The notes: generated from the sequence alone by a model not told the origin. A stretch of DNA of 64,000 bases from UBA4781 sp963556045 (GCA_963556045.3 CAUVYA020000002.1:1736001-1800000), one strand, 5' to 3'; counted from the first letter of the stretch, positions 17,684-28,078 are shown. Made by a program: numbers and translations.

Positions 17684-18970
17684 TTAGATCCAGCCGCGCA
17701 ACTGCATGGCGGTTACCACGCGATTGATGGCAACCATATAGGCTGCATCGCGCATGAACACTTTTTCGCTCATACTCATCTCATACACGCTCTTGAAAGC
17801 TTCGGTGATCTTATCATCCAGCTTTTCAAGGACTTCTTTGCGGGTCCAGTAGAAGTTCATATCATTCTGAACGCTCTCGAAATACGAAACGGTGACACCG
17901 CCGGCATTACACAGGAAGTCTGGAATGACAAAGACGTTGTTGTTTTTAAGGACCTCGTCAGCTTCGGGAGTGGTAGGTCCATTGGCGCCTTCTGCCACGA
18001 TACGAACCTTGCTGCTGATCTGTTGTACTGTTTCGGCGTTGATCTGCCCTTCGATCGCAGCGGGGATAAGAACATCCACGTCTTTTTGAAGCCAGACTGA
18101 ACCATCCTCAATCGTGTACCCTTCTTGTTTTGCCTGATCTTTGTCAATGGTTCCGTACTGGTCTGTGATCGATTGCAGGTATTTTGCGTCAATGCCGTCG
18201 TCTTTACTGACAACGTACGAAGTGCGATCGTGCCGGTCCCAGTAGGAAACGCAGATGACTTTTCCTTTGAATAATTCGGTGTAGCCGATAGCCGCGTACT
18301 GAGCCACGTTTCCAAAACCCTGAATGGCGACCGTGCTTTTTTCCGGATCGATTTTCAAGCGCTGCATGGCTTCACGTAAGTTGTACAGCACCCCGTACCC
18401 GGTCGCTTCCGTGCGACCCTGAGAGCCGCCGCCGCCAAGTGGTTTCCCGGTGATAACGCCGGGGGTATATTGACCGGATAATTTGGAATATTCGTCCATC
18501 ATCCAGCCCATCATCTGAGGGGTTGTGCCGACATCTGGAGCGGGAACATCACGGCGCGGACCGATTGACTGCCATATTTTCTGGATATAGCCACGGCACA
18601 GGCGTTCCTTCTCGCTGATCTTCAACGTGGCGGGGTCAACAATAACGCCGCCTTTTCCACCACCCAGCGGGATATCTGCAACGGCACATTTCCATGTCAT
18701 CCATGTTGCCAGTGCGCGCACCGTATCGACTGTTTCTGAGGGGTGAAAACGGATACCGCCTTTGCATGGACCACGCGCGTCGTTGTGCTGCACTCGAAAG
18801 CCCTCAAAGACCTTCATGCTGCCGTCATCCAGGCGGACGGGAATCCGGAAATGATACTCACGCATTGGCCAGCGTAAATACTCACGCACTTGCGGATCCA
18901 ACCGTAACTGTTCTGCCACATGGTCAAACTGCTGTTGAGCCATTTTAAAGGCATTGGTTGTTTCATTCAT
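17684..18970 (-). CDS. gdhA: Glu/Leu/Phe/Val dehydrogenase family, glutamate dehydrogenase
   Basis: 428 residues, the size of the hexameric catabolic type. Substrate-binding and catalytic lysines lie in PCKGGIRFHP (Lys70), TWKCAVADIPLGGGKGG (Lys94 and Lys106), and the dinucleotide fold begins with VAIQGFGNVAQYAA near 220. It interconverts glutamate and 2-oxoglutarate plus ammonia. It is monocistronic, with its own terminator. Cofactor preference cannot be read safely. Confidence 0.93.
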   Translation of the reverse strand: MNETTNAFKMAQQQFDHVAEQLRLDPQVREYLRWPMREYHFRIPVRLDDGSMKVFEGFRVQHNDARGPCKGGIRFHPSETVDTVRALATWMTWKCAVADIPLGGGKGGVIVDPATLKISEKERLCRGYIQKIWQSIGPRRDVPAPDVGTTPQMMGWMMDEYSKLSGQYTPGVITGKPLGGGGSQGRTEATGYGVLYNLREAMQRLKIDPEKSTVAIQGFGNVAQYAAIGYTELFKGKVICVSYWDRHDRTSYVVSKDDGIDAKYLQSITDQYGTIDKDQAKQEGYTIEDGSVWLQKDVDVLIPAAIEGQINAETVQQISSKVRIVAEGANGPTTPEADEVLKNNNVFVIPDFLCNAGGVTVSYFESVQNDMNFYWTRKEVLEKLDDKITEAFKSVYEMSMSEKVFMRDAAYMVAINRVVTAMQLRGWI

Positions 18971-19159
18971 GGTTAATACACTCCACTAAAAAATGTTTTA
19001 GGTATAGAGCCGCCATATAATGTGTGTTGATGATACCTGTTGGCATGGTCTATTACCTTATTCCTTTAGTTTAAAGGTTCCCACCCTCCCGTCAAGATGA
19101 AGAACCTCGCCAATCGGGATGATGTCTTGCGGTAGAAAAAATTATTGAAAGAATAGTTT

Positions 19160-20608
19160 TTATTTTACAAGCAGCCGCTTGAGGATCTGCCGTACTTTTT
19201 GTGGATCAGCTTTACCCTGGGCAGCCTGCATAACCTGCCCAAAAAACCAGTTGAAGAGGTTTTCTTTTCCTGATTGGAAACCTTTTACTTCTTCAGGGTT
19301 CTTTATAAGCACATCTTGAACAATACATTCTATCTTTTCATCGGAGGAAATCTGTTCGAGACCCTTTTTTCGTATGATCTCCTGTGCAGACGTTCCGGTT
19401 TGCAGCATTTCCTTTAAAATATCTTTGGCAGTATTTTTATTGACCACCTGGTTCTGCATCAATTCAATGATCTCTGTCAGGTTGGCGGGTGATATTTTGA
19501 GTTCAGCGATACTTTCACCGCTCTCATTCATCCAGCTAAAAATATCCCCGAGAACCCAATTCGCAAGCACGTTGGGATCCACCTTTGCTGCGTGATTGAC
19601 CAGATCATCAAAAAAACTGCAAACGGAAGTATCCTGGATCAACACCTCGGCTTTTTCCGCTGACAAAGCCAGGTCATGGATGTAGCGGGTACGTTTTTGA
19701 TCGGGCAGCTCCGGAAGAGATGCTGCGATCGAAGCGATCCATTCCTTACTGACGAGCAGAGGGGGAAGGTCGGGCTCGGGGAAGTAGCGGTAATCATGCG
19801 CTTCTTCTTTGCTGCGCTGCGAAAATGTTTTTCCTTCTGCTTCGTTCCAGCCCAGTGTTTCCTGGATGATCTTCCCGCCCTTTTTCAGCACTTTCTCCTG
19901 GCGCTCCAGTTCGTAGGCGATGGCTTTTTCCATGATATGAATGCTGTTGAGATTCTTGATCTCCACTCGTGTTCCAAGTGGGGCATCTTCACTCTCGCGC
20001 ATGGATACATTCGCCTCAAAACGCATGGCGCCTTTTTCCATATCACCGCTGGTGATATCGAGATGGCGCAGGAGCAGGCGAAGTTCATAGCTGTAGGCGC
20101 GCACTTCTTCAATGGAATGCATATCGGGTTCTGTCACAATTTCCAGCAGCGGAATTCCCGCTCGATTGAGATCGACCAGAGAATAGGGCTGATCAGAATC
20201 ATTATAATGATTCAGTTTGCCGGTATCTTCTTCAAGATGGGCTCGCACAATACGAATAGTTTTCTTCCATGAAGGAAGAGATACGCTGATCCAGCCATTA
20301 TACGTAATGGGGTATTCATACTGTGAGATCTGATAGCCTTTTGGCAGGTCGGGGTAAAAATAATTCTTGCGTGCAAAGATGCTGCGTTCTGCAATCTGGC
20401 AGTGCAGTGCCAGACCTGCTTTGATGGCAAATTCGACTGCCTGTTTATTCACCACCGGCAGGGTGCCGGGCATGCCCAGACAGATTGGACAAACGGAAGA
20501 ATTGGGTTCGGCAGTGATGGGATCCACCACCGCACAGCCGCAGAACATTTTTGTCTGGGTGGATAGCTCTACATGGACTTCCAAACCGATATCGGTAATG
20601 TATGGCAT
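19160..20608 (-). CDS. gatB: Aspartyl/glutamyl-tRNA(Asn/Gln) amidotransferase subunit B
   Basis: 482 residues, the usual GatB length. The N-terminal cradle domain shows IGLEVHVELSTQTKMFCGC and the Zn-site cysteine pair in VCPICLGMPG, then RFEANVS, and the C-terminal YqeY-like tail domain ends with QVMQAAQGKADPQKVRQIL. With GatA and GatC it amidates mischarged Glu-tRNA(Gln) or Asp-tRNA(Asn). The gatA and gatC genes are not in this window. Confidence 0.97.
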   Translation of the reverse strand: MPYITDIGLEVHVELSTQTKMFCGCAVVDPITAEPNSSVCPICLGMPGTLPVVNKQAVEFAIKAGLALHCQIAERSIFARKNYFYPDLPKGYQISQYEYPITYNGWISVSLPSWKKTIRIVRAHLEEDTGKLNHYNDSDQPYSLVDLNRAGIPLLEIVTEPDMHSIEEVRAYSYELRLLLRHLDITSGDMEKGAMRFEANVSMRESEDAPLGTRVEIKNLNSIHIMEKAIAYELERQEKVLKKGGKIIQETLGWNEAEGKTFSQRSKEEAHDYRYFPEPDLPPLLVSKEWIASIAASLPELPDQKRTRYIHDLALSAEKAEVLIQDTSVCSFFDDLVNHAAKVDPNVLANWVLGDIFSWMNESGESIAELKISPANLTEIIELMQNQVVNKNTAKDILKEMLQTGTSAQEIIRKKGLEQISSDEKIECIVQDVLIKNPEEVKGFQSGKENLFNWFFGQVMQAAQGKADPQKVRQILKRLLVK

Positions 20609-20663
20609 GTCATCTCTTTGGACATTGAATTGTCCATGATTTTACCATCCCATACGGTTTGAA

Positions 20664-21824
20664 TCATAGGTTCTTGACGAATTGGTCAATTCTTGTCAGT
20701 GCTTCTTCGATCTGATCAGAGGCGGTAGCATAAGAGCAGCGCACAAAGCCTTTGCCTGCGTTCCCAAATGCCGTGCCGGGGACCACTGCAACCTTTTTCT
20801 CTTGCAATAATCTTTTTGCGAAGGTAGCTTCATCCAGCCCTGTTCCACTTACCTGTGGAAAGACATAGAATGCACCGTGTGGTTCAACCGTGGGCAGTCC
20901 GATAAAGTTCAACCCATCCACGATCAATCTGCGGCGGCTGTCATATTCCTGGCGCATTGCTTCTACATGTGTTTCACACTCTGTGATGGCAGTAACGGCA
21001 GCGATCTGCGACATGGTTGGGGCAGCCATGATGGTGTATTGATGGACAAGCAGCATCCCCTGGATGAGATTTGCCGGAGCGGCTACATAGCCCAAACGCC
21101 ATCCGGTCATAGCGTAATCTTTGGAAAAACCACCGATCAGGATGGTTCTCTTCCGCATATCTGGGAGGGATGAAAAACAGATATGATCCACACCATAAAC
21201 CAGCCGGTCATAGATCTCATCAGATATTACGATCAAGTCACGCTCTTCTGCGATACGCGCAAGTTCCAGCAAACATTCCCGTGAAGAAACAGCACCGGTT
21301 GGATTATTGGGATAGTTGATAAGTACAGCTTTTGTGCGCGCCGTGATGGCTTGTTCTATGGCTGGAATGTGCAGGTTGAATCCCTCTTGCATGCAGGTGG
21401 GAACCTCTACTGGAGTCCCCCCCGCCAGAGAAACCTCGGGTTGGTAAGAGACAAAACAGGGTGTTGGTATGATAACCTCATCCCCATTTTCAAGCAGCGC
21501 ATTGGCTGCCAGGTAGAGCGCTTCGGATCCCCCCACGGTAATGATGATCTCATTTTGCGGATCATACGAAACACCGTATAACTTCTGCAAATGGTCCGCG
21601 ATCACTTCGCGTAATTTCGTGATACCAAGATTGGCAGTATAGTGTGTTTCCCCCTCCCGCAGAGATTTGATGCCTGCTTCAAGAATAGGTTCAGGGGTGG
21701 TGAAATCAGGCTCCCCGATCCCCAGAGAGATGATGTCTTTCATAGTTGCAGCAATATCAAAGAACTGGCGGATAATGGACGGACCGATGTTTTGTACTTT
21801 TTGATTCAGATAATTCTTTTGCAT
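20664..21824 (-). CDS. Class I/II PLP-dependent aminotransferase (aspartate aminotransferase-like)
   Basis: 386 residues from the ATG at 21824, chosen because AAGGAGC lies just upstream and the family homology starts here (MQKNYLNQKVQNI); a longer frame to 21965 would run back into non-conserved sequence. Fold type I features are present: SLGIGEPDF, NYPNNPTGA, the Asp of ISDEIYD, and the Schiff-base lysine in GGFSKDYAMTGWRLGY. Most likely it transaminates aspartate or aromatic amino acids; the exact substrate is open. It lies between gatB and a sugar nucleotidyltransferase. Confidence 0.9.
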   Translation of the reverse strand: MQKNYLNQKVQNIGPSIIRQFFDIAATMKDIISLGIGEPDFTTPEPILEAGIKSLREGETHYTANLGITKLREVIADHLQKLYGVSYDPQNEIIITVGGSEALYLAANALLENGDEVIIPTPCFVSYQPEVSLAGGTPVEVPTCMQEGFNLHIPAIEQAITARTKAVLINYPNNPTGAVSSRECLLELARIAEERDLIVISDEIYDRLVYGVDHICFSSLPDMRKRTILIGGFSKDYAMTGWRLGYVAAPANLIQGMLLVHQYTIMAAPTMSQIAAVTAITECETHVEAMRQEYDSRRRLIVDGLNFIGLPTVEPHGAFYVFPQVSGTGLDEATFAKRLLQEKKVAVVPGTAFGNAGKGFVRCSYATASDQIEEALTRIDQFVKNL

Positions 21825-21936
21825 CGCAGCTCCTTGGTTGCTGTAGGGAATTGAAAATTTCTCAGTAGTATACGTGAGGTTGGCGGGAAATACCAGACAG
21901 TAAAATAATTCCGTTAGAAGGAAATCATCATATCCG

Positions 21937-22950
21937 CTAGATCTCGATCCACGAATTGTCGCCAATGTTCATTTGTTCAGCGCGACCTTTCACGACGGCG
22001 TTGCGACCGATCAATGAATTTTCCAGTACCATCTCACTGATAGCGGCGCCTTCCTCAATGATGGAATTTCGGATAAGCGCATTATCGATCTCACAATTAG
22101 AGGATATGGAAACATGTGGACCGATCACACTGTTTGTGATGCTGGAATTGGGATCGATATACACCGGAGGGATGATGGTCACGCCCTGACGTTGGGAAGC
22201 GATTGCGGAATTATCTCTTCCGTGATCCAGCAAATACTTATTGGTCTCCAGCAGAGCATCCGGTTTCCCGGCATCCAGCCATGTTTCGATGGTACGGGTT
22301 TTGAATTTTGCCCCATCTTCGATCATGATGTTGATCGCATCTACCAGGAAATATTCTCCTTTTAAACTGAGGTCGCGTTCGAATTGTTTTTGAATAGCAG
22401 CGATGAGCGCTTGCCCATCACGGAAATAATAGAATCCAACCACTACCAGATTATTGGAAATGTCAGTGGGCTTTTCGATCAAACGGGTGATGTAGCCATC
22501 TTTGTTCACTTCGGCGACCCCGAAACGGCGCGGGTCAGGGGTAGGTTTTACCCAGGCGATGCCATCTTCCTTTTCATCAGCCAGAAAACCAAGATCCGTT
22601 TCGATCAAAGTATCCGAAAAAGCCATCAGCAAAGGACCATCCAGCAGGTCTCTGGCGAGGTAGAGCGCATCAGATTGCCCGCGCATCTGCTCCTGAACCA
22701 CGAGATGAATGGTTTTTTCAGGGTGTTTTTCCTTGATATAGGGTTCGATCTGGTCAGCCTGGTTGGGACCGATGATCAGCACATATTCTGCATTATCGTA
22801 ATCCGGTACACTGCTGAACTGGTCGAGCACATAATCAAACACGGTCTTGCCTGCTACATGGATGAGTGGCTTGGGCTTACTCCAGGTGTGCGGTCTCATC
22901 CTGGTGCCGAGCCCCGCCATCGGCACCGCGATCTTTAATTTTGTGTTCAA
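21937..22950 (-). CDS. Sugar-phosphate nucleotidyltransferase with C-terminal beta-helix
   Basis: 337 residues. The N-terminal nucleotidyltransferase domain opens with PMAGLGTRMRPHTWSKPKPLIHVAGK (signature GxGTRxxP...KPK). The C-terminal about 90 residues show hexapeptide-type repeats (for example DPNSSITNSVIGPHVSISSNC), which form a left-handed beta-helix. It resembles RmlA/GlmU-like enzymes that activate a sugar phosphate with dTTP or UTP. The sugar cannot be told; no rml or glm neighbours are present. Confidence 0.88.
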   Translation of the reverse strand: MNTKLKIAVPMAGLGTRMRPHTWSKPKPLIHVAGKTVFDYVLDQFSSVPDYDNAEYVLIIGPNQADQIEPYIKEKHPEKTIHLVVQEQMRGQSDALYLARDLLDGPLLMAFSDTLIETDLGFLADEKEDGIAWVKPTPDPRRFGVAEVNKDGYITRLIEKPTDISNNLVVVGFYYFRDGQALIAAIQKQFERDLSLKGEYFLVDAINIMIEDGAKFKTRTIETWLDAGKPDALLETNKYLLDHGRDNSAIASQRQGVTIIPPVYIDPNSSITNSVIGPHVSISSNCEIDNALIRNSIIEEGAAISEMVLENSLIGRNAVVKGRAEQMNIGDNSWIEI

Positions 22951-23120
22951 AGAACCCTCCCAACGAAATGGTTGCCTGATTTTACTGTAAAAAGATGATC
23001 TTAATGGTATCCGATCTAAGATAAATTATAAGAGCAGAATGATATTGCTGTAAGGTGCATATATCATTCCTTTCGTTTTGAAGAACAGCAAGGTTATTTC
23101 ATAAATTGTATCAACGAAAA

Positions 23121-23139
23121 AACCAGCTGGAAGCTGGTT
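23121..23139 (-). terminator. Terminator downstream of tRNA-Leu
   Basis: AACCAGCT and AGCTGGTT pair around GGA, and on the minus strand the stem is followed by a T-run. It sits 10 bases past the 3' end of the tRNA gene. Confidence 0.85.
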
Positions 23140-23149
23140 CAATGAGAAT

Positions 23150-23230
23150 GCCGAAGGTGGGAATCGAACCCACAATCCCGAAGGAACACGATTTTGAGTC
23201 GTGCGCGTCTGCCTATTCCGCCACTCCGGC
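23150..23230 (-). tRNA. tRNA-Leu (anticodon CAA)
   Basis: An 81-base class II tRNA. The acceptor arm pairs GCCGGAG with CTTCGGC, the anticodon stem is CACGA/TCGTG around CTCAAAA (anticodon CAA, reading UUG), a long variable arm (TCC TTC GGGA type) is present, and the T arm is GTGGG-TTCGATT-CCCAC. The CCA end is not encoded. Confidence 0.97.
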
Positions 23231-23347
23231 TTGAAGTAAGCAAAGTATATCCAACTTCCAAATACCGGTCAAGGTAGAGCGGGTTTGTCTATTTCGAGAT
23301 AGAATTGTCACAAGGAACACATTTATTTCGATCTAAGGAAATTACTT

Positions 23348-24409
23348 ATGAAATTAGGTATCATCGGCTTACCCCAATCTGGAAAAACCACTATCTTCAA
23401 TGCACTTACCCGTGCTGCCCAGCCCACCGACTCTGCCGGGAGGATGGAGATCCATACCGGTGTTGTGGATGTGCCTGATCTGCGCGTGGATCGTCTGGTG
23501 GAATTCTACAGCGCACGAAAAACAGTACGCGCAAAAGTTACCTATGTGGATATTGCCGGTCTGGGAAGCGGTAATGCCGGAGCGATATCAGGTTCTTTGC
23601 TCAACCAGCTTTCCCAGATGGATGGATTCATCCATGTGGTGCGTTGTTTTGAGGATGAAAATGTAGCTCATGTTCTGAGCAGCATTGACCCGGCTCGCGA
23701 CATCGCCAATATGGATGCAGAGCTGCTCTTGAATGATCAGATCAAGATAGAATCCAAATTGGAGCGGCTGCATGATGATGGACGTAAAGGCGGGCGCGAT
23801 AAGGGTGAGATAGAACGCGAGACAAAATTGTTCGAAAAATTGAATGACACCCTATTGCAAGAGCAGCCATTAAGAACGCTGGTTTTAAATGACGAAGAAG
23901 AACGGTTGATACAGGGCTACGGATTTTTAACCCGCAAACCCATGCTGGTTGTCTTGAATCTGGCGGAAGGGCAGGCTGCTCCATCCATCACGGGTTCTGG
24001 TGCCGATTACCGCATGATCCCTTTACAGGGCAAGATCGAAATGGAAATTGCACAGCTGCCGGAAGAGGAAGCACAGGTATTTTTACAGGAATACGGCATT
24101 GAAGAACCGGGATTGAACCGTATGATCCGTGAATCCTATCAACTGCTCGGTTTGCTGTCCTTTTTCACAGCTGGAGAGAAGGAAGTTCACGCCTGGACGG
24201 TTCACACAGGAGCCGCCGCACCGGAAGCGGCGGGGACCATTCACAGCGACATGCTGCAGGGGTTTATCCGTGCCGAGGTGATCGCGTACGATGACCTGAT
24301 GGATGCCGGCAGTATGGCAGAGGCGCGCAATCGCGGTAAACTGCGCGTGGAAGGCAAGAATTATATCGTTCAGGATGGCGATATTCTTGAGATCCGTTTC
24401 AACATCTAA
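23348..24409 (+). CDS. ychF: YchF/OLA1-type Obg-like ATPase
   Basis: 353 residues. The P-loop GLPQSGKTT is at 7-15, the G3-like segment VDIAGLGSG follows near 68-76, a coiled-coil insert rich in Lys/Glu lies near 135-165, and the C-terminal TGS-like domain ends with VQDGDILEIRFNI. YchF hydrolyses ATP rather than GTP and associates with ribosomes and stress responses. This copy differs from the usual NMVDIAG wording but keeps the architecture. Confidence 0.9.
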   Translation: MKLGIIGLPQSGKTTIFNALTRAAQPTDSAGRMEIHTGVVDVPDLRVDRLVEFYSARKTVRAKVTYVDIAGLGSGNAGAISGSLLNQLSQMDGFIHVVRCFEDENVAHVLSSIDPARDIANMDAELLLNDQIKIESKLERLHDDGRKGGRDKGEIERETKLFEKLNDTLLQEQPLRTLVLNDEEERLIQGYGFLTRKPMLVVLNLAEGQAAPSITGSGADYRMIPLQGKIEMEIAQLPEEEAQVFLQEYGIEEPGLNRMIRESYQLLGLLSFFTAGEKEVHAWTVHTGAAAPEAAGTIHSDMLQGFIRAEVIAYDDLMDAGSMAEARNRGKLRVEGKNYIVQDGDILEIRFNI

Positions 24410-24416
24410 ATAATTA

Positions 24417-24449
24417 AAAAAGAGAGATGATTTTTTCATCTCTCTTTTT
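24417..24449. terminator. Bidirectional terminator between ychF and the adaptor gene
   Basis: AAAAAGAGAGATGA pairs perfectly with TCATCTCTCTTTTT around a T5 loop, between convergent stop codons. Confidence 0.9.
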
Positions 24450-24468
24450 AATTCAAAAGGGATGGCTT

Positions 24469-25644
24469 TTATTCCTGTTCCTGGAACGTAATGGTAACGG
24501 ACATGCCCCATTTCAGCGCCGGCAGGTCAGCATCATCCAGTTTGATGCGGACGGTATACAGCACATCTCCCTGATCTATGCTGGGAAAATCCCCGACCGA
24601 TTCAACGGTTCCGCTGAAAATCTCTCCCGGAAAAGATTCTGCTTCCACAGTTACCATCTGATCTTCCCCAATACGAACGACCTCCAATTCCGTAAGATCA
24701 TCTGTCTCAACGAACCATTGCTTTGTATCAGCCAGTACAACAACGGGCTGCCCGGGTGCTGCGAATTCAGATTCCTGTAAATATATCTCCACCACCTGCC
24801 CGGAGAAGGGGGCTTCCAATGTCATCCTGGCAAGCTGCTCTTGCAGGGCGGTCTTCCTGGTTTCTAGGCTGTCAACCTGTGCCTCCAATTGAGCCAGTGT
24901 ATCCACATCCGGACCATCGCTGCGTTTATCATATTCGCTTTGGGCAACTGTCAGTACAGCCAGAGCTTTTTGATAGGTGTTCACCACCTCATCATGGTCA
25001 ACCTGGGTCTCCGTTTTGCGGCGAACGGCAGCATTCAGGTCATCCTGTGCGTCTTTCAGGGCATCTTCATATCGTTTACGGGTGGCGTTATCTTCATCGA
25101 GGTCTTTGTATTCCTCTAAATCGGCAGTGGCATCTTCAACGTCCTGCTGCGTATTGATCACATCTTCTTGTGCGTCTTCAAGGTCATCCTGAAAGGCGTC
25201 TTCATCGAGAGCGTCGTAGTCTTCTTGAGCTGTATTGAAAAGCAGTTGTGCATTTAACAGCTCCTGCCGGTATTGTTCGCGGTCCAGACTTTCGTTTTGC
25301 TGCAGGTCAGCCAGAGCCTGGGTTGCAGTCAATAATTCCAGTTCAGCTGCTTTTAGCTCCGCCTCCACCTGTGCCTGATTATCAAGACGAACCAGTGTTT
25401 CCCCTTTCTCCACCCACTCTCCTTTTTCGACCAGGATGTGGGCAACGGTGCCTCCGCTCTCAAATGACAGGACGGCATCCTGTGAAGGCACCACGGCACC
25501 TTCGGCGATGACCGGAGAGGTGATGACAGGAGCATTAAGGGGTGCTTCACTGCTGGTTGCCGGTTCCTCATTTTTCGCACAGGCAGAAAGCACGAAAGCG
25601 ACCACTACTACCAGAACTGTGAAGATGTATTTTTTCTTGTTCAT
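24469..25644 (-). CDS. HlyD/MFP-type efflux adaptor lipoprotein
   Basis: 391 residues from the ATG at 25644, which has AAGGATGG upstream; an in-frame ATG 9 bases earlier is less well placed. A signal peptide ends in LSAC, so it is a lipoprotein. A biotinyl-lipoyl-like half-domain (VEKGEWVEKGETLVRLD) is followed by a long, strongly acidic coiled-coil hairpin (about 85-270), the second lipoyl half (MTLEAPFSGQVVEIY) and a beta-barrel domain. It should link the downstream-encoded FtsX-type permease to the envelope exterior, as in MacA/MacB systems. It is the last gene of the four-gene unit. Confidence 0.88.
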   Translation of the reverse strand: MNKKKYIFTVLVVVVAFVLSACAKNEEPATSSEAPLNAPVITSPVIAEGAVVPSQDAVLSFESGGTVAHILVEKGEWVEKGETLVRLDNQAQVEAELKAAELELLTATQALADLQQNESLDREQYRQELLNAQLLFNTAQEDYDALDEDAFQDDLEDAQEDVINTQQDVEDATADLEEYKDLDEDNATRKRYEDALKDAQDDLNAAVRRKTETQVDHDEVVNTYQKALAVLTVAQSEYDKRSDGPDVDTLAQLEAQVDSLETRKTALQEQLARMTLEAPFSGQVVEIYLQESEFAAPGQPVVVLADTKQWFVETDDLTELEVVRIGEDQMVTVEAESFPGEIFSGTVESVGDFPSIDQGDVLYTVRIKLDDADLPALKWGMSVTITFQEQE

Positions 25645-25675
25645 GATAACCATCCTTTTTTAATTCAATATTTCA

Positions 25676-28078
25676 TTATTCGTATGCCAGAACTTCTCTG
25701 ATCGTCAAGCGCGACGCATTGCGTGCCGGAAGGAGGCTGGCACCAATTGACATGATGACCACAAGCACAAACCAGATCACGAAACCGCTCGCAGAAACGG
25801 TCAGGATCGCTTCAGATTTGAAGATAGCCTGGTTGACCATGTTCCCGAGCATGATGCTGACAGGGAAGGACACGATTGCTCCGATCACATAACTCACCAG
25901 ACCGGTGAACAATCCTTCATAGACCACCAATTTTGAGATCGCCTTATCGTGTGCCCCCACCGCCCTTAAAATACCGATCTCGCTGGTTCGTTCCAGAACA
26001 TTCAGACTTAACGTCCCACTCAGCCCGATGCTTCCTACCAGTCCGGTCAGGATCGCTACGATCAGCAGAACACTGACCACCAGGTTGATCTTTTCTCCGC
26101 TTTCATCGATGATCACCTGCAGTGAAGCAACGGTATTGACATCGTAACCCTGTTCTCGAAAACTTTCATTGACGGTATCTTCCATCGAAAGAATGGAATC
26201 CAGAGAATGATCTTCAGTCACCAGGCGGTAGCTCTCTGTTTTGGACCAGTTTCCTTTGATCTGCGTGGCGGTATTGTAATTAATGTATGCCCGTTTATCG
26301 GAGAGACCTGTGTAATTGTAGATACCCACCACTTTAAAAACCTCATCTCTACCGCCGATATTTAGGATGATGGAATTCCCGGGTTCCAGATCGGGAAAAT
26401 TCTGATAAAAATTTTCATTGACCACAATAGTGTGGTCTTCCTCTTCTGTGACCCAGCGCCCTTTTTGAACCAGTGCTCCCAAAAGCTGCGATTGGTCCGG
26501 AGGTGCTTCGATGGTTACCTGTTCCGATTGTTCATCTGATTCCAGCAGAGCGGTCAGCGTTTGCCAGCCTTCCACATACGTAACCCCTTCGATCTGTTCT
26601 GCGATGGGCACGATCTCATCAATGGGATATTCCCGATTGAAATACACGAAAATATCAGCAGAGCAGTAATTTGCCAGCGCATCGATATGCTCATTCAACA
26701 TAGCCCTCACATTAAAAACTCCAATGAAGATGCTTCCTCCCAGCGATAGTGTGATCAATGTAAGCGCCAGACGATCTTTACGGCGGAATGTGTTGCGTAC
26801 AGCTAGCAGTAGAATCCCTTTGACTTTTTTAATCTTTTCGAAAATGTGCTCCACACGAGAAGTCTCTATTTTTATTTCTATCAGGTTGCTGTGCAGCGCC
26901 TGCTGCACGCTGGTTTTGGCGCCGCGCAAGATGGGCAGCAGCCCGGCAAGCAGGGGAACAATAAAGGAGATGAGCGCCTGGATCAATACCACCGACGGGA
27001 TGATCGGCAGCGGATTTGTGGATGCCATATTCCCGTTCAGGGTAGTGGCAATATTTCTTGAGAGAAGATAAGCACTGCGCGCAGAAGCCGGCACGGCGAT
27101 CAGAAATGCCGCCAAACCGAACAGCAGTACCAGAACGGTGTACATCTTGATGATATCTTTTGATTGTGCGCCGATCAATTTCATCACCCCGATCTGGCGG
27201 GTATGCTCTGAGATGATGGAATTCATGGTGTTGATGACCAGGAAACTTCCCAGAACAACGATGAGAATTCCCACGAAATTTAAGATGGCAGCTACCGCGT
27301 CAATATAGTTGCCATAGGGATGCTGATCGGAAGTCTGGATCTTCTGGCTGATGACGATCCTGCCAGAATCCTGTACTTTCTCACGAACCAGCTCCGCGAC
27401 AGTTTCCACATGGGCAATATCGTTTGAATCTCCGTCTACGCTCACCAGCAGGGTGTTGAATCCTTCCGTGCTGTGGAAATAAGGAAGAGAATCACTATCA
27501 ATGAAAGCCACACGGCGGTTCATGGTATTTTCAACGCCGGCTGTGTAATCTTTAACAACCCCGCTTACCGGAATGGTACGAATGGTGTCATCCTGTAGCT
27601 GAATCTCCATCATGTCTCCGACCTGAACCGGAAAGTCTTGCAGCGCTTCTGAAAGCAGTAGAAGATCGTTTTGATCAGCAGGATACTTACCATCCTGGAG
27701 AGTCAAAGACTTCAATTCAAGATTCTCAGGATCTTCAACCGCGATCAAATTCAGATTTTCCCAGCGTTCTTCGCCGGCAATGCGGGCGCGAACCGTGATG
27801 GTCTTGCGTCCATCAACCAGTGCCACCCCGTCAACACGCGAGATCAAATCGATCAGAGCACGGTCAAATTCCTGCGTGAGGATGGTGATATTAGCCGGGG
27901 TGGACTGCTGATATGTTTCAGCCAGGCTTTCCGGCAGGATGATGCTGGTTACCCTGATCATACCGATGGCGTAAACACCCACGAAAATAGATGCGATCAC
28001 CAGCACTAATCTGGCTTTATTCTGCCAGAAATCTACCAGTACTTTTCGCCAGCGGGGTCGTAAAGGTTTGATTTTCAT
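25676..28078 (-). CDS. ABC transporter permease with two FtsX domains
   Basis: 800 residues. An N-terminal helix (about 18-40), a MacB-like extracytoplasmic domain, an FtsX domain with helices near 260-380, a repeat of helix plus extracytoplasmic domain from about 425, and a second FtsX domain at the C-terminus (helices near 675-790). The duplicated layout is typical of exporters or lipid/lipoprotein extractors of the LolCE/MacB class. The start overlaps the second ATPase gene by four bases. The substrate is unknown. Confidence 0.88.
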   Translation of the reverse strand: MKIKPLRPRWRKVLVDFWQNKARLVLVIASIFVGVYAIGMIRVTSIILPESLAETYQQSTPANITILTQEFDRALIDLISRVDGVALVDGRKTITVRARIAGEERWENLNLIAVEDPENLELKSLTLQDGKYPADQNDLLLLSEALQDFPVQVGDMMEIQLQDDTIRTIPVSGVVKDYTAGVENTMNRRVAFIDSDSLPYFHSTEGFNTLLVSVDGDSNDIAHVETVAELVREKVQDSGRIVISQKIQTSDQHPYGNYIDAVAAILNFVGILIVVLGSFLVINTMNSIISEHTRQIGVMKLIGAQSKDIIKMYTVLVLLFGLAAFLIAVPASARSAYLLSRNIATTLNGNMASTNPLPIIPSVVLIQALISFIVPLLAGLLPILRGAKTSVQQALHSNLIEIKIETSRVEHIFEKIKKVKGILLLAVRNTFRRKDRLALTLITLSLGGSIFIGVFNVRAMLNEHIDALANYCSADIFVYFNREYPIDEIVPIAEQIEGVTYVEGWQTLTALLESDEQSEQVTIEAPPDQSQLLGALVQKGRWVTEEEDHTIVVNENFYQNFPDLEPGNSIILNIGGRDEVFKVVGIYNYTGLSDKRAYINYNTATQIKGNWSKTESYRLVTEDHSLDSILSMEDTVNESFREQGYDVNTVASLQVIIDESGEKINLVVSVLLIVAILTGLVGSIGLSGTLSLNVLERTSEIGILRAVGAHDKAISKLVVYEGLFTGLVSYVIGAIVSFPVSIMLGNMVNQAIFKSEAILTVSASGFVIWFVLVVIMSIGASLLPARNASRLTIREVLAYE

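Noticed and set aside
21825..21965. Longer N-terminus for the aminotransferase
   Set aside because: The ATG at 21824 has a good ribosome-binding site and begins the family homology; the extension is not conserved-looking and would overlap the next gene.
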